A stretch of DNA of 64,000 nucleotides, from NCBI RefSeq assembly GCF_017792025.1, contig NZ_CP046956.1:744001-808000 (forward strand), given 5' to 3'. The position numbers and the translations under genes were made by a program. The stretch's first letter is position 1; each line of letters begins with the position of its first letter. The DNA is from Sediminibacillus dalangtanensis. GTDB lineage: Bacteria > Bacillota > Bacilli > Bacillales > Amphibacillaceae. Positions 1 to 8,945 of the stretch are shown here, piece by piece. The notes under the pieces are model-generated. The model worked only from the letters and a program-made list of their open reading frames with translations, had not been told where the DNA came from and did no database searches.

Positions 1-998
1 ATTACCAAGGGGAAGATGAAATCGGCCAACTGACTCAAGCGGTGAACAAGATGAATCAGAGAATCAAGGAGATGGTCGGCCATATAAAGCAAACATCACG
101 CAAAGTTTCAGGGCAAAGTAACTTTTTGCACCGTCATTCCAACGAAGTACAGCAGGCAAGTGAAAATATAGCTTCCACCATGCAGCAATTATCGGCGAGC
201 TCCCAGGAGCAAGCTGGTTTTTCACAGAGTATCCATGGAATTGTCAGTAGTTTTTACCAGGATATTGATCGGGTAGATGCAAAAGGAGCCGAGCTGGCTG
301 ATTCTTCCCGACAAGTTCTATCTGCCACGCAGGCCGGAAGCGAGTCGATGAAAAGTACAACAAGTCAGATGAAAGAAGTCCATGCTATTTTTGAAGGTGC
401 AGTTAAAAAAATGCGCAATTTGGATCAGAGCTCCAAGGAAATCTCTCATTTGGTGGAAGTGATCAAAGGAATTGCTGCACAAACCAATTTGCTTGCGCTT
501 AATGCTTCGATTGAGGCAGCCAGGGCAGGCACTGCCGGAAAAGGCTTTGCCGTTGTCGCCGAAGAAGTTCGGAAGCTCGCAACACAGGTCGAGCTTTCAA
601 TCAGTGAAATCACCAGGATGATTTCTGGAATACAGACGGATACAGCGAAGGTTTCCGCTTCCCTAACGGACGGCTATGAGCAGATCACAGAAGGAAAACA
701 GCAGTCATTGGAGACGGAGACAAGTTTCAACCATATCCGGGGAGAGATGGAAGGGATGGCCGAAGGAATCCAAACCATCTCTCAGACAATCAGACAGCTG
801 AGTTTAAACAGCAAAGACATTAACCAATCGGTCGATAAAATTGCGGCTATCACCAACCAATTTTCAGGTGGTTTTGAGCAAGCCTCTGTTTCGATTCTTG
901 AACAGAAACAAGAAATCAGCGGAGTTTCGGACAGCGCCGCGACTTTGGCGGAATATGCAAGAGAGCTGGATAAGGCAGTCGCCCGCTTTACCATTTGA
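1..998 (+). CDS. Methyl-accepting chemotaxis protein, C-terminal part (5' end outside window)
   Basis: The open frame runs from the first bases of the window (frame beginning at base 3) to a TGA ending at 998, so the first in-window ATG (42) is internal and the true start lies upstream. The first residues ([16 protein letters not shown]) look like the end of a HAMP domain. The rest is a long coiled coil with the conserved chemoreceptor tip, seen as [23 protein letters not shown] followed by [13 protein letters not shown], where CheA and CheW bind. The protein would signal ligand binding to the flagellar motor from the membrane. The ligand-binding and transmembrane parts are not in the window, so the stimulus cannot be inferred. 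Confidence 0.93.
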   Translation, partial: YQGEDEIGQLTQAVNKMNQRIKEMVGHIKQTSRKVSGQSNFLHRHSNEVQQASENIASTMQQLSASSQEQAGFSQSIHGIVSSFYQDIDRVDAKGAELADSSRQVLSATQAGSESMKSTTSQMKEVHAIFEGAVKKMRNLDQSSKEISHLVEVIKGIAAQTNLLALNASIEAARAGTAGKGFAVVAEEVRKLATQVELSISEITRMISGIQTDTAKVSASLTDGYEQITEGKQQSLETETSFNHIRGEMEGMAEGIQTISQTIRQLSLNSKDINQSVDKIAAITNQFSGGFEQASVSILEQKQEISGVSDSAATLAEYARELDKAVARFTI

Positions 999-1047
999 TC
1001 GAACATGCTGTGAAGCAACAGAACCGTAGCTATGTAAAGTCAGGTGA

Positions 1048-1554
1048 TCAAGCTTTTAGCTGGTTGAGCAATTTTTTGGTGTGCTTGGGTGTTTTTAAAT
1101 GATAGATGGTAATGTCGTTGGTGTTCCTCAGCTTGTCTTTGATGGCTGGGGCTCTTCTTTTTTTGAATCTGGCAACCCATAGAAAAAATTCGAGGTCAAG
1201 TTTTTCCCGGCAATCAACTCCCATGTCGGGACGGGTTTTCCCCTGGTATTGAATCCTTCGTTTGACGATGCCATACAAGCATCTCAAGGTGGAATAATCG
1301 AGAAAAATCACGGTGTCTGCTGCCTGCAGCCGTAATTCCATGGTGGATCCGTAGTTCCCGTCAATGATCCATGCATCCTGTTGAATGATTTCCTGCTGCA
1401 GTTTTTGCAGTTCTTTTTTACTGATTGGCTGCCATCCTGGTTTCCAAAAGTAAGCATCCAAGTGGTAGACGGGCAAGTGGAGAATCTCGCCCAATTGTCT
1501 GGCCAAAGTTGATTTTCCGGCTCCGCCGCTGCCGATAATGGCGATTTTTTTCAA
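1048..1554 (-). CDS. P-loop nucleotide kinase-like protein (FlaR / topology-modulation family)
   Basis: A 168-residue protein opens with a Walker A loop (GSGGAGKST, about residues 8-16), followed by HLDAYFWKPGW and IIDGNYGSTMELRL. These are typical of the small adenylate-kinase-like ATPases annotated as DNA topology modulation protein FlaR. The substrate is not known for the family. The start is TTG at 1554, supported by GGGAGGG about nine bases upstream; no in-frame ATG offers a better start. It converges with the chemoreceptor gene. The topology name is historical, and a small-molecule kinase is equally possible. Confidence 0.75.
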   Translation of the reverse strand: MKKIAIIGSGGAGKSTLARQLGEILHLPVYHLDAYFWKPGWQPISKKELQKLQQEIIQQDAWIIDGNYGSTMELRLQAADTVIFLDYSTLRCLYGIVKRRIQYQGKTRPDMGVDCREKLDLEFFLWVARFKKRRAPAIKDKLRNTNDITIYHLKTPKHTKKLLNQLKA

Positions 1555-1760
1555 GGGTTAATCCCTCCCGATAACCATAGTTTTAAAGCTTAGATGTGGA
1601 TGTTTGTGGGTTCGATGATGAAGAAAAACTGCAAAAATGAATGGGAAATTTTGTTTTGTTTTTCTGGTGACAGATTTTTAATCATACCATTATTTTTAGA
1701 AAAATCAATCACTTTTTAGAAGAAAGCTGAATCGTGGTTCGTTCCGAAGGAAAACCAAAA

Positions 1761-2503
1761 GAGCCTGGGAGAAAAGCATCGTGACCTAATAAAAACCGAA
1801 CGATTCCTAAATTCGTTCGGTTTTTATAGATGAGCAAAAAGCAAACCGTTCTACCCTTCTCATGAAAGTGCAATTTTCCACTCCGGCAAGGTACTTCGCT
1901 TTCCGCGGGCACGGCTTCAGCTAACTTGGCAAAGAATATCGCATTGCCAAGTGGATCTTCAGCTCGCGCTTATCCCGCTGGAGTCTACGCACCTTGCCTC
2001 CGTTGATGGAGAAGTTTTCTCTCTTGGTGTTATATCCGCTTTGCCTATTGCCGTTACGGATAGAAAGCGAAGCTGCGTGGAAACCAGGAGTACTTCTTTA
2101 TCCTTATGCTTTTGTCCTATTTTTAAAGAATAAAGGAATCCCCATGCTGATTTTTCCTTTTCGTCACTGTTTAGATACCTATCAGCCAATAGAAGAATAC
2201 GGTTCATCTTGTCTTTATCGTGTGGAAATCAGAGCACAAAAACGTAGCGAAGGCAAGATACGGAGACTCCAACGGGAACAGCACGAACTGAAAATCCCGC
2301 AAGAAAGCGGTTGGTGCTTTCGGAGGAAATGGAAGCCGTGGCCGTGGAACGTGTAGTATCTTAGTATCTTGCCGTAGCGATTCGAAGCACACATCAAACA
2401 ACAGGATAAAAAGAGAATATACAAATACAAACCGAACGAATTTGATTGGCAGTTAGAATTCGTTCGGTTTGTACTTTAGTGGTCTTGCTTTTGTCCCGAC
2501 CTC
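1761..2503. repeat. Large intergenic repeat, copy A (743 bp, terminal inverted repeats)
   Basis: The segment begins GAGCCTGGGAGAAAAGCATC and ends with the complement of GAGGTCGGGACAAAAGCAAG, so its ends are inverted copies of each other. Inside are two CCGAACGA...TCGTTCGG hairpins (1791-1825 and 2429-2470). Most of the interior matches, in reverse complement, the segment at 25907-26603, including the GGGCACGGCTTC and GCTACGGCAAGAT blocks. Open frames in it do not look like proteins. It fills the gap between dat and the upstream kinase-like gene, and the right-hand hairpin lies just past the dat stop codon. Confidence 0.8.
2429..2470 (-). terminator. Hairpin at the end of dat, within repeat copy A
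   Basis: A 14-bp inverted repeat (AAACCGAACGAATT / AATTCGTTCGGTTT) with a 14-base loop lies about 40 bases past the dat stop codon. It is AT-flanked on both sides, so it could work in either direction. Confidence 0.6.
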
Positions 2504-2508
2504 TTACG

Positions 2509-3378
2509 TTATCTTACTTGTGCGAATATAGATGTAGTCAGACCGGCGTCTTCTTCATACGCCTTTTGCAGTTTTTTCGTAACAGGTCCGGGTTCTCCTG
2601 AGTGAACTTTATTCCCGTTGATTTCCACAATCGGCATGACTTCGGCCGTGCTGCTCGAAAGGAACACTTCGTCTGCTTGTTGCAGGTCATCAATGGAGAA
2701 CGCTTTTTCGATAATAGAGATATCCAATTGTCGAGCGAGCACCTTTACTCTGGAACGGACACAACCGTGCAGAATGTTGTTCGTTTCCGGGTGGGTATGG
2801 ATTTTTCCATCCTTCACGATGTAAACATTGGAGGAACTGCATTCTGTTACCGTCTCATCACGATGGAGGATTGCTTCAAATGCACCTCGCTCTTTTGCCT
2901 CCTGTTTAGCAAGCACATTCGGAAGCAGGTTCAGACTTTTGATGTAACAGTTTTGCCAGCGCACATCCGGCTGGGTGATTGCGGCTACACCGTTGGTCAA
3001 TTTTTCGATCGGTCGTGGCAATTCCTGGACGTAGGCATAAAAGTTGGCCTCCACATCTGGAAAGACATGATCGCGCAATGCCGAACCCCGGGTTGCCTGA
3101 AGATAGACTTTGGCATCTCCTTTTACCTGGTTCACTTTCAGCAAATTATCCAGTAGTTGAAAAAGCTTTTCCTTCGTAAATGGCAATGTCAGTTTGACTG
3201 CTTCTGCCGATCGGAAAAGCCGGTCGACATGTTCGTTCATTAAATAATATTTTCCCTGATAGACACGGATGACTTCATATATACCATCCCCGAACTGAAG
3301 TCCGCGTTCCTGGAACGGGTACATTAATTCGTCTTCGTTCACAAAATTTGTTTGGGACAAAACTTGCGAATAAATCAT
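2509..3378 (-). CDS. dat: D-amino-acid aminotransferase
   Basis: This 289-residue fold-type IV PLP enzyme moves amino groups between D-amino acids and 2-oxo acids, in Bacillus mainly supplying D-glutamate and D-alanine for peptidoglycan. Visible family marks are FQERGLQFGDGIYEVIRVY near residue 22, the PLP lysine in NCYIKSLNLLPN (Lys147), and VTECSSSNVYIVKDG followed by THPETNNILHG. Length matches Bacillus Dat. The ATG start follows AAAGGAGGACTCCTTCC, a strong ribosome site. It is monocistronic here, and its 3' end abuts the large repeat. A branched-chain aminotransferase is less likely given the Dat-like IKSLNLLPNVLAKQEA stretch. Confidence 0.92.
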   Translation of the reverse strand: MIYSQVLSQTNFVNEDELMYPFQERGLQFGDGIYEVIRVYQGKYYLMNEHVDRLFRSAEAVKLTLPFTKEKLFQLLDNLLKVNQVKGDAKVYLQATRGSALRDHVFPDVEANFYAYVQELPRPIEKLTNGVAAITQPDVRWQNCYIKSLNLLPNVLAKQEAKERGAFEAILHRDETVTECSSSNVYIVKDGKIHTHPETNNILHGCVRSRVKVLARQLDISIIEKAFSIDDLQQADEVFLSSSTAEVMPIVEINGNKVHSGEPGPVTKKLQKAYEEDAGLTTSIFAQVR

Positions 3379-3576
3379 GGAAGGAGTCCTCCTTTTTCAA
3401 AGTTAACAGTTATAAAAGAGTATAGCATAGAATAACCTTGTATTATATGATGGAATGGTTGTCGGGCATGAATCACATTACCGTTTTCCATAGCGTCCAT
3501 TTCACAATGTTTGCCAGGTTGCGATCCTTGGTTAAAAGATCAGTAAATTTTTTCGACAAAAAATGATAGTTACCTA

Positions 3577-3605
3577 TTGCAACACCTGAGTCCGGTTGTT
3601 ATAAT
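3577..3605 (+). promoter_or_regulatory. SigA-type promoter for tRNA-Gly
   Basis: TTGCAA (3577-3582) and TATAAT (3600-3605) are separated by exactly 17 bases, about 100 bases upstream of the mature tRNA 5' end. Confidence 0.7.
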
Positions 3606-3702
3606 GATAAACATCACTTCAAGGAAATAACAAATTCGCCGGAACATTTGAGATGCAGGTGCGGATTCAAATAAAGAACGTGGAAAACAATGTAATGAAT
3701 AT

Positions 3703-3776
3703 GCGGGTGTAGTTTAGTGGTAAAACCTCAGCCTTCCAAGCTGATGATGAGGGTTCGATTCCCTTCACCCGCTCCA
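3703..3776 (+). tRNA. tRNA-Gly (anticodon TCC)
   Basis: The sequence folds as a complete cloverleaf. The acceptor arms are GCGGGTG (3703-3709) and CACCCGC (3766-3772). The anticodon loop CTTCCAA (3733-3739) carries TCC at 3735-3737. The T arm contains GGTTCGATTCC, and CCA is encoded at 3774-3776. The UCC anticodon reads GGA and GGG codons. It stands alone with its own promoter. Confidence 0.97.
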
Positions 3777-3791
3777 ATGGACTTATGAGCT

Positions 3792-3834
3792 AACGCAGTG
3801 TTTCGTTTTTAAAGCAACGAGGCATTGCGTTTTT
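3792..3834 (+). terminator. Terminator after tRNA-Gly
   Basis: AACGCAGTG (3792-3800) pairs with CATTGCGTT (3823-3831), with one G-U pair, and runs into a short T tract. The loop is long, so strength is uncertain. Confidence 0.45.
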
Positions 3835-3938
3835 AATTTGGTTAAAATTAACTGGATGTCTCCGAAGATGCTCGCTTGATAGGAAGTCATGGAAGATTGT
3901 ATCCTAGAATTAGTCAGTGTTTAAAAGAGGTGTCAGAG

Positions 3939-5654
3939 ATGAAAGAACTGCAAAGAAAGCTGCAGCAAATTGATGGAAAAAGCTATAAAGGGTATAAAGG
4001 GATTCAAGGACGTTATTCCTTTCATCGTTATGAGCTTGTCATCGATTACGTACAAGGAGATCCGTTTGCTTCTCCTTCGAAGATCCGTTTGATTGTGCCG
4101 GATGCTTATCGAAGGATCAACCCCGACTGGAAAGAGAATCGCCAGCGGAAAATATATAGCGAAGATCGAATTGCAAGAGCGGTCGCCAAGGCAATCAAGG
4201 ATAATACAGTGTACAGTAAAGGATCCGGGAAAAGCGGCTTGATTGCCATCGACAGTCCTGGTCAGGAAATTCTGGAACGCAGTGCTGTTCAGCTTGACCC
4301 TGGTTTTACCACGATCTGCTTATCGATCGGCCTGCCGGCAAATGGCAGGAGGATTAACGGCAGAGAAGCCGAAAAACTGTTTTTTGAAGTGATTCCCGCC
4401 ATTATGGAAAAATCGATTTTTTCCATTTCGGATAAAGAAATTGAAGCGAGTGTTCAGTTAGCCGATCAACATCAGGCAATCAGGCAAAAAATGAAGGAAA
4501 ATGGCTGGATTTCTTTTGTCGCAGATGGGGCAATCCTTCCACGTCAGAGTGGGATCAGCAACCGGCCGATGAAGCAGGCAGTCCCATTTAAAAGTACCGA
4601 CGAAAACAGGGTATCGATCGAGGTGCCTCATCGGAAAGAGCCGCTTACAGGAATGGCGCTCTCAAAAGGGATTGTCCTGATTGTCGGTGGTGGATACCAT
4701 GGGAAAAGCACCCTGCTTCATGCAATCGAACGCGGGGTTTACCATCATATCAAAGGCGACGGGCGAGAATATGTGTTGACCGATCCGACTGCGGTGAAAG
4801 TGCGTGCCGAAGACGGGCGGCAGGTAAGCACGGTCAATATATCGCCTTTTATCAATGATCTCCCGCACCTGGAGGATACAAGCGGGTTCTCCACGGAAAA
4901 TGCCAGCGGAAGTACATCGCAGGCTGCCAATGTAGTGGAAGCATTGGAGGCGGGGGCTGGTTCTGTTCTGATCGATGAGGATACAAGTGCGACCAATTTT
5001 ATGATCCGGGATCAACGGATGCAGGAGCTGGTCGTGAAAGAAAAGGAACCAATCACACCGTTTATTGATAAAATACGGCAAATGCGCGATCAGCTCAATG
5101 TGTCGACAATCCTTGTAATGGGCGGATCGGGTGATTATTTCGATGCTGCCGATCAAGTGATCATGATGGATCGCTATCAGCCTTATAATGTTACGGATAG
5201 AGCCCGTGAAATTGCCGATAAGTATCCTTTTAATCGTCAGCGTCAGGAAAGGGAACCATTTGGAAGTCTGCCGAACCGCCGTTTTTTGCCCGGCAGCTTA
5301 CAAACCAGCCAAGGGAAAAAGCATAAAGTCCAGGCAAAAGGACTGACGACGATTATCATGGGGCGGACCGATATTAATTTACACTATGTCGAACAGTTAG
5401 TTGATGCTTCGCAAACGAGAATGATAGCCGAAATCATCCGCCATCTGGATCAGAAAAAGTGGCTGGCAAACGACCGTTCACTGGCAGAAATGCTGGACGC
5501 AATCGAGGCACAAATAGACCGAAAAGGACTCGCATCCTTCGCACCGTTTCCGGACCAGCATCCCGGCGACCTGGCCAGACCACGCCGGTTCGAAATAGCA
5601 GCCACCCTGAACCGCATACGCACCGCCAAAGTCAAAGACATCAGCAACAGCTAA
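3939..5654 (+). CDS. ABC-class P-loop ATPase of unknown function (ABC_ATPase family, COG3044 type)
   Basis: The reading frame opens at 3876, but MKELQRKL at 3939 is the likely start because AGAGGTG lies just upstream. This gives 571 residues. The Walker A loop is in LIVGGGYHGKSTLLHAIERG near residue 270, and a Walker B-like segment, VLIDEDTSATNFMIRD, follows about 100 residues later with SGSTSQAANVVEALEAG before it. These are marks of the soluble predicted ABC-class ATPases of Bacillus, which lack membrane partners. No transmembrane segments are visible. The biological role is unknown. It sits between a tRNA and queG and appears to be a single-gene unit. Confidence 0.8.
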   Translation: MKELQRKLQQIDGKSYKGYKGIQGRYSFHRYELVIDYVQGDPFASPSKIRLIVPDAYRRINPDWKENRQRKIYSEDRIARAVAKAIKDNTVYSKGSGKSGLIAIDSPGQEILERSAVQLDPGFTTICLSIGLPANGRRINGREAEKLFFEVIPAIMEKSIFSISDKEIEASVQLADQHQAIRQKMKENGWISFVADGAILPRQSGISNRPMKQAVPFKSTDENRVSIEVPHRKEPLTGMALSKGIVLIVGGGYHGKSTLLHAIERGVYHHIKGDGREYVLTDPTAVKVRAEDGRQVSTVNISPFINDLPHLEDTSGFSTENASGSTSQAANVVEALEAGAGSVLIDEDTSATNFMIRDQRMQELVVKEKEPITPFIDKIRQMRDQLNVSTILVMGGSGDYFDAADQVIMMDRYQPYNVTDRAREIADKYPFNRQRQEREPFGSLPNRRFLPGSLQTSQGKKHKVQAKGLTTIIMGRTDINLHYVEQLVDASQTRMIAEIIRHLDQKKWLANDRSLAEMLDAIEAQIDRKGLASFAPFPDQHPGDLARPRRFEIAATLNRIRTAKVKDISNS

Positions 5655-5659
5655 ACTGG

Positions 5660-5820
5660 GATCAGCTAAGCTGGGGTCAAGCTGGGGTCAGTCCCCGAAC
5701 CCACAGAGGGACAGTCCCCGCAATGGATAGAATGCCGAAGTGGCGGGCTTTGGTTATCGAGATTGAGTGTGTTTGGGATTTTTGGGGTCAGTCCCCCGAC
5801 TCGTCGGGGGACTGGCCCCT
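5660..5820. repeat. REP-like GGGGTCAGTCCCC palindromes upstream of queG
   Basis: Tandem GCTGGGGTCA units (about 5670-5695) are followed by GGGACAGTCCCC (5714-5725). A long hairpin then follows, with GGGGTCAGTCCCCCGAC (5784-5800) pairing with GTCGGGGGACTGGCCCC (5803-5819). Related palindromes occur at 19650-19740 and 22448-22498. No transposase for them lies in the window. Confidence 0.75.
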
Positions 5821-5847
5821 TCAGTAAAAGGAAAGGAGGGGATGTGG

Positions 5848-6996
5848 ATGGCCTACGAGGAGTTGAAGCAGGAGATTATAGACTATAGCAAGTCCATTGG
5901 CATCGATAAGGTTAGATTTGCTTCTGTGGACGTATTTACCGAGCTAAAGTCACGGTTGGAGCGACAGCAGGATCTTGGCTATCAGTCAGGCTTTGAAAAG
6001 GGTTCAATCGAGGAACGTACAAATCCTGTCAAGCTGATGCCTGAGGCGCAGTCGATTATTTCGATTGCCCTTGCCTATCCCTCCAGACTGAAGGACGCCC
6101 CGAAGAGCAAGAAAGGGGAGCGGCGCGGTCTGTTCTGCCGTGCGTCCTGGGGAAAAGATTATCATGATATTTTACGGGATAAATTGGAGAAACTGGCAGC
6201 GTTCATTTCGGAGAAGGTTTACGGCTTTAGCTATCGATCGATGGTTGATACCGGAGAGCTCTCAGATCGTGCTGTTGCAGAACGGGCCGGCATCGGGTTC
6301 AGCGGAAAAAACACTACCCTGATCACTCCTGAGTTCGGTTCGTATGTTTATTTAGGAGAGATGATCACCAATGTTCCATTCACACCGGATGAACCAGTCG
6401 AAGACAGCTGTGGGGAATGCACCAAGTGTATCGATGCTTGTCCGACAGGAGCATTGGTCCAAGGCGGCCAATTGAACGCCCAGAAGTGTATCGCCTTTTT
6501 GACGCAGACAAAGGACTTCTTGCCGGATGAATACAGGGGGAAACTAGGAAACCGGATTTATGGCTGTGATACGTGTCAGCTTGTCTGTCCAAAGAATCGC
6601 AAGAAAGATTTTCACTTGCATCCGGAAATGGAGCCAGACCCCGAGGTTGTCAAACCGAAGCTTGTGCCGCTGCTCTCCATGTCCAACCGGGAATTTAAAG
6701 AAAAATTCGGCGATATTGCCGGTTCTTGGCGAGGAAAAAAACCGATTCAACGCAATGCGATCATCGCTCTCGGCCATTATAAGGAAGAAAGTGCCGTAGA
6801 CGAGCTAATCCGGTTGATGAAAGAAGATCCACGACCAGTCATCCGCGGGACTGCGGCCTGGTCATTGGGGAAAATTGGTACGGAAGAGGCTTTCGCAGCT
6901 ATCGAAGCAGCCAAACAAAGAGAAACAGATGAACAAGTGCTAGTGGAAATGGATAAAGGACTCGAGTTCAACGAAACTGCCAGACAGCATGCTTGA
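5848..6996 (+). CDS. queG: Epoxyqueuosine reductase
   Basis: QueG makes the last step of queuosine biosynthesis, reducing epoxyqueuosine in the tRNA wobble position with cobalamin and two iron-sulfur clusters. In this 382-residue protein the first cluster motif is CGECTKCIDACP (Cys188, 191, 194, 198). The second uses Cys214 and CDTCQLVC (Cys240, 243, 247). The catalytic Asp of MVDTG is Asp134. HEAT-like repeats fill the C-terminus (IALGHYKEESAVDELIRLMKE), as in other QueG. ATG 5848 is chosen over 5842 because AAGGAGGG (5833-5840) leaves a normal spacing only for the former. It heads a stretch syntenic with B. subtilis yhbA-yhbB-cspR. Confidence 0.93.
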   Translation: MAYEELKQEIIDYSKSIGIDKVRFASVDVFTELKSRLERQQDLGYQSGFEKGSIEERTNPVKLMPEAQSIISIALAYPSRLKDAPKSKKGERRGLFCRASWGKDYHDILRDKLEKLAAFISEKVYGFSYRSMVDTGELSDRAVAERAGIGFSGKNTTLITPEFGSYVYLGEMITNVPFTPDEPVEDSCGECTKCIDACPTGALVQGGQLNAQKCIAFLTQTKDFLPDEYRGKLGNRIYGCDTCQLVCPKNRKKDFHLHPEMEPDPEVVKPKLVPLLSMSNREFKEKFGDIAGSWRGKKPIQRNAIIALGHYKEESAVDELIRLMKEDPRPVIRGTAAWSLGKIGTEEAFAAIEAAKQRETDEQVLVEMDKGLEFNETARQHA

Positions 6997-7060
6997 TGTG
7001 CAAAAACATACTGCTCCTTGTCTGGTATGTGCTCCGTTTACAAAATATCATATATACCGT

Positions 7061-7096
7061 TCCCGCTTGTCCAACTGGATGGAGCGGGCTTTTTTT
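7061..7096 (+). terminator. Terminator after queG
   Basis: CCCGCT (7062-7067) pairs with AGCGGG (7083-7088), followed by a run of seven T. It separates queG from the amidase-like gene. Confidence 0.6.
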
Positions 7097-7147
7097 GTTC
7101 AGAGAACGTGATTTCCCTCATATAAGTTAATTAGGAGGGATACGCGC

Positions 7148-8011
7148 ATGGATGACAAACAACTATTGACGGCGTATTGGCAGCATCTTCTGGAGCAGAG
7201 AAACGATGGGGAGCCGGAAAATTGGATTGCACGGAAAAAACGTCTGCATGAAGAGCGCGGAAATAAGGTGCCGAGAATCAGAGGGGAAGGAAAACTACTG
7301 CGGAAAAGTCAAGAGCAACAGGATCAATGCAGAATTGAGTATGATTTACTGGCAGTATTCTTTATCAAACAAGGGAATTCTTTTTATCATGAAGAAGAGC
7401 AGCGCCGCCATACTGCTATCATCCAGGCGGGTCGAGTAGCAAGTGATGAGCTGGTTCTTCCTACCAAGACGGCAAAATCGCTTCCGGTCATCGAAGTATT
7501 CGGCAAAGAGGAAGCGCGTTCGCAACGCTTCGACTATGACAGACGGGCTGCAGTCCAATATGCAGAGCGCTGGTGGAACGATTACAACCCCGAGTTTCAA
7601 AAATTTGCCGTGGATTGTACCAGCTATGTATCCCAATGTCTCTATGCCGGCGGAGCACCGATGTGGGGAATGCCCGACAAAGGGCGTGGCTGGTGGTATC
7701 AGGCGGACAGCTGGAGTTACAGCTGGGCTGTTGCCCATTCTTTGCGCTGGTACTTGAGCGGGTCGACACAAGGATTAAAAGGAAAAGAAGTGGAAAGGGC
7801 GAGTGATTTACTTCCTGGTGATGTGATTTGTTATGATTTTCAAGGGGATGGGCGGTGGGATCATAATACGATCGTCGTGTCAAAGGACACAAACGGCGAG
7901 CCGCTTGTCAACGCCCATACCGACAACAGCCGGCATCGCTATTGGGAATACCGGGACTCGATGGCCTGGACGGAAGACTGTCAGTATAAATTTTTCCGGA
8001 TCGGTGAATGA
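7148..8011 (+). CDS. yhbB: Amidase-domain protein, YhbB-like
   Basis: A 287-residue protein whose C-terminal half matches the putative amidase domain (Amidase_6 type). The segment AVDCTSYVSQCLYAGGAPM gives a likely nucleophile Cys157, and GDGRWDHNTIVV gives His239, as in papain-like NlpC/P60-type folds. No signal peptide is visible at the N-terminus, which is charged (KKRLHEERG), so secretion is not supported. The ATG at 7148 follows TTAGGAGGGATACGCGC. The position between queG and trmL is the same as B. subtilis yhbB. A cell-wall or peptide-bond hydrolase is the best guess, and the substrate is unknown. Confidence 0.75.
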   Translation: MDDKQLLTAYWQHLLEQRNDGEPENWIARKKRLHEERGNKVPRIRGEGKLLRKSQEQQDQCRIEYDLLAVFFIKQGNSFYHEEEQRRHTAIIQAGRVASDELVLPTKTAKSLPVIEVFGKEEARSQRFDYDRRAAVQYAERWWNDYNPEFQKFAVDCTSYVSQCLYAGGAPMWGMPDKGRGWWYQADSWSYSWAVAHSLRWYLSGSTQGLKGKEVERASDLLPGDVICYDFQGDGRWDHNTIVVSKDTNGEPLVNAHTDNSRHRYWEYRDSMAWTEDCQYKFFRIGE

Positions 8012-8105
8012 CGTTTGAAGGATTGCATCAATGCCCACAGTGTACACGTAACTCCTGATGATTGTGATATAATAAGCGGGTTACTAACTATTTGGGGTGA
8101 AAAAA

Positions 8106-8579
8106 GTGGCAATACACGTAGTTTTATTTCAGCCAGAAATACCCGCCAATACGGGGAATATTTCACGTACCTGCCTGGCTACTGGTACGACACTTCATCT
8201 GATCAGACCGCTTGGTTTTTCCACCGACGACAGGATGGTACGCAGAGCAGGTTTGGATTATTGGAAGGATGTCACCATCCATTATTATGATTCCTTGGAT
8301 GAACTGTACCAAACGTACCCGGACGGGAATTTTTACTATATTGAAAACTTCGGCACCAAGCATTATACCGACTTTGATTTCAATCAGCCGGATGAAGATT
8401 TGTTTTTCGTGTTCGGCAGGGAAACGAATGGTATTCCGAAAGAGCTGCTTGAGGGAAAAGAGGATAAGTGTTTACGAATTCACATGAATGATATGGTCCG
8501 CTCCCTGAATTTATCCAATACCGCGGCAATCATCGTATATGAAGCGTTGAGGCAACAGGGATTTCCAGGTTTGCATTAA
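8106..8579 (+). CDS. trmL: tRNA (cytidine(34)-2'-O)-methyltransferase
   Basis: TrmL (CspR in B. subtilis) methylates the 2'-OH of the wobble nucleotide in tRNA-Leu isoacceptors. The 157-residue protein shows the SPOUT knot: IPANTGNISRTC near the N-terminus, FFVFGRETNGIPKELL, and LRIHMNDMVRSLNLSNTAAIIVYEALRQ at the end. I choose GTG at 8106 (AIHVVLFQPEIP, the family's usual start) with GGGGTG six bases upstream. GTG 8097 would add three lysine-rich residues and lies on the ribosome site. It is probably its own unit, ended by a strong terminator. Confidence 0.92.
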   Translation: MAIHVVLFQPEIPANTGNISRTCLATGTTLHLIRPLGFSTDDRMVRRAGLDYWKDVTIHYYDSLDELYQTYPDGNFYYIENFGTKHYTDFDFNQPDEDLFFVFGRETNGIPKELLEGKEDKCLRIHMNDMVRSLNLSNTAAIIVYEALRQQGFPGLH

Positions 8580-8594
8580 AGCAATATAAACGTA

Positions 8595-8627
8595 AAAAAC
8601 CAGCCGGATAGACGGCTGGTTTTTGTA
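8595..8627 (+). terminator. Terminator after trmL
   Basis: AAAAACCAGCCG pairs with CGGCTGGTTTTT around a six-base loop: a perfect stem with a T tail. Confidence 0.85.
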
Positions 8628-8867
8628 TTAATCATCCGTTTACATTTCCGTGTGCAACGCGTATAAGAAATTCCCGCTAAGAATAACGGTTCCGTTTCCG
8701 CAGAGAAATGGCTCCCCCTAATAAGCAGCTCAAATCGTAATTATTTTGGAGTTCTTCGCTTAATTATCTTAGAATCATCCTGCGTTTCGTAAGTATTTTA
8801 AAAAAAATCTCAACGAGTGAAACAGTGCGCATCAGATGCTCCGCTATTAAATGATGGAGGGGATTTT

Positions 8868-8945
8868 TTGGATGAAGGATTGTTTTTACTAATCATTGTA
8901 TTTACAACGGTTGTCATTATCGGTAAAAGAAAAAAGAAGAAGTAA
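8868..8945 (+). CDS. Putative 25-residue membrane peptide
   Basis: TTG at 8868 follows GGAGGGG (8857-8863) at a normal distance and opens MDEGLFLLIIVFTTVVIIGKRKKKK, a single hydrophobic helix ending in a lysine-rich tail, then TAA. A possible promoter is TTGGAG (8746-8751) and TAGAAT (8770-8775), 18 bases apart. The gene converges on the small gene at 9201-9299, and the two share the hairpin at 9043-9084. No homolog is recognised. The composition and ribosome site argue for a real product, but a chance frame this short cannot be excluded. Confidence 0.4.
   Translation: MDEGLFLLIIVFTTVVIIGKRKKKK

Noticed and set aside
1951..2430. Several 60-120 codon frames on both strands
   Set aside because: They all lie inside the large repeat, are not kept in its other copies, and have unusual composition.
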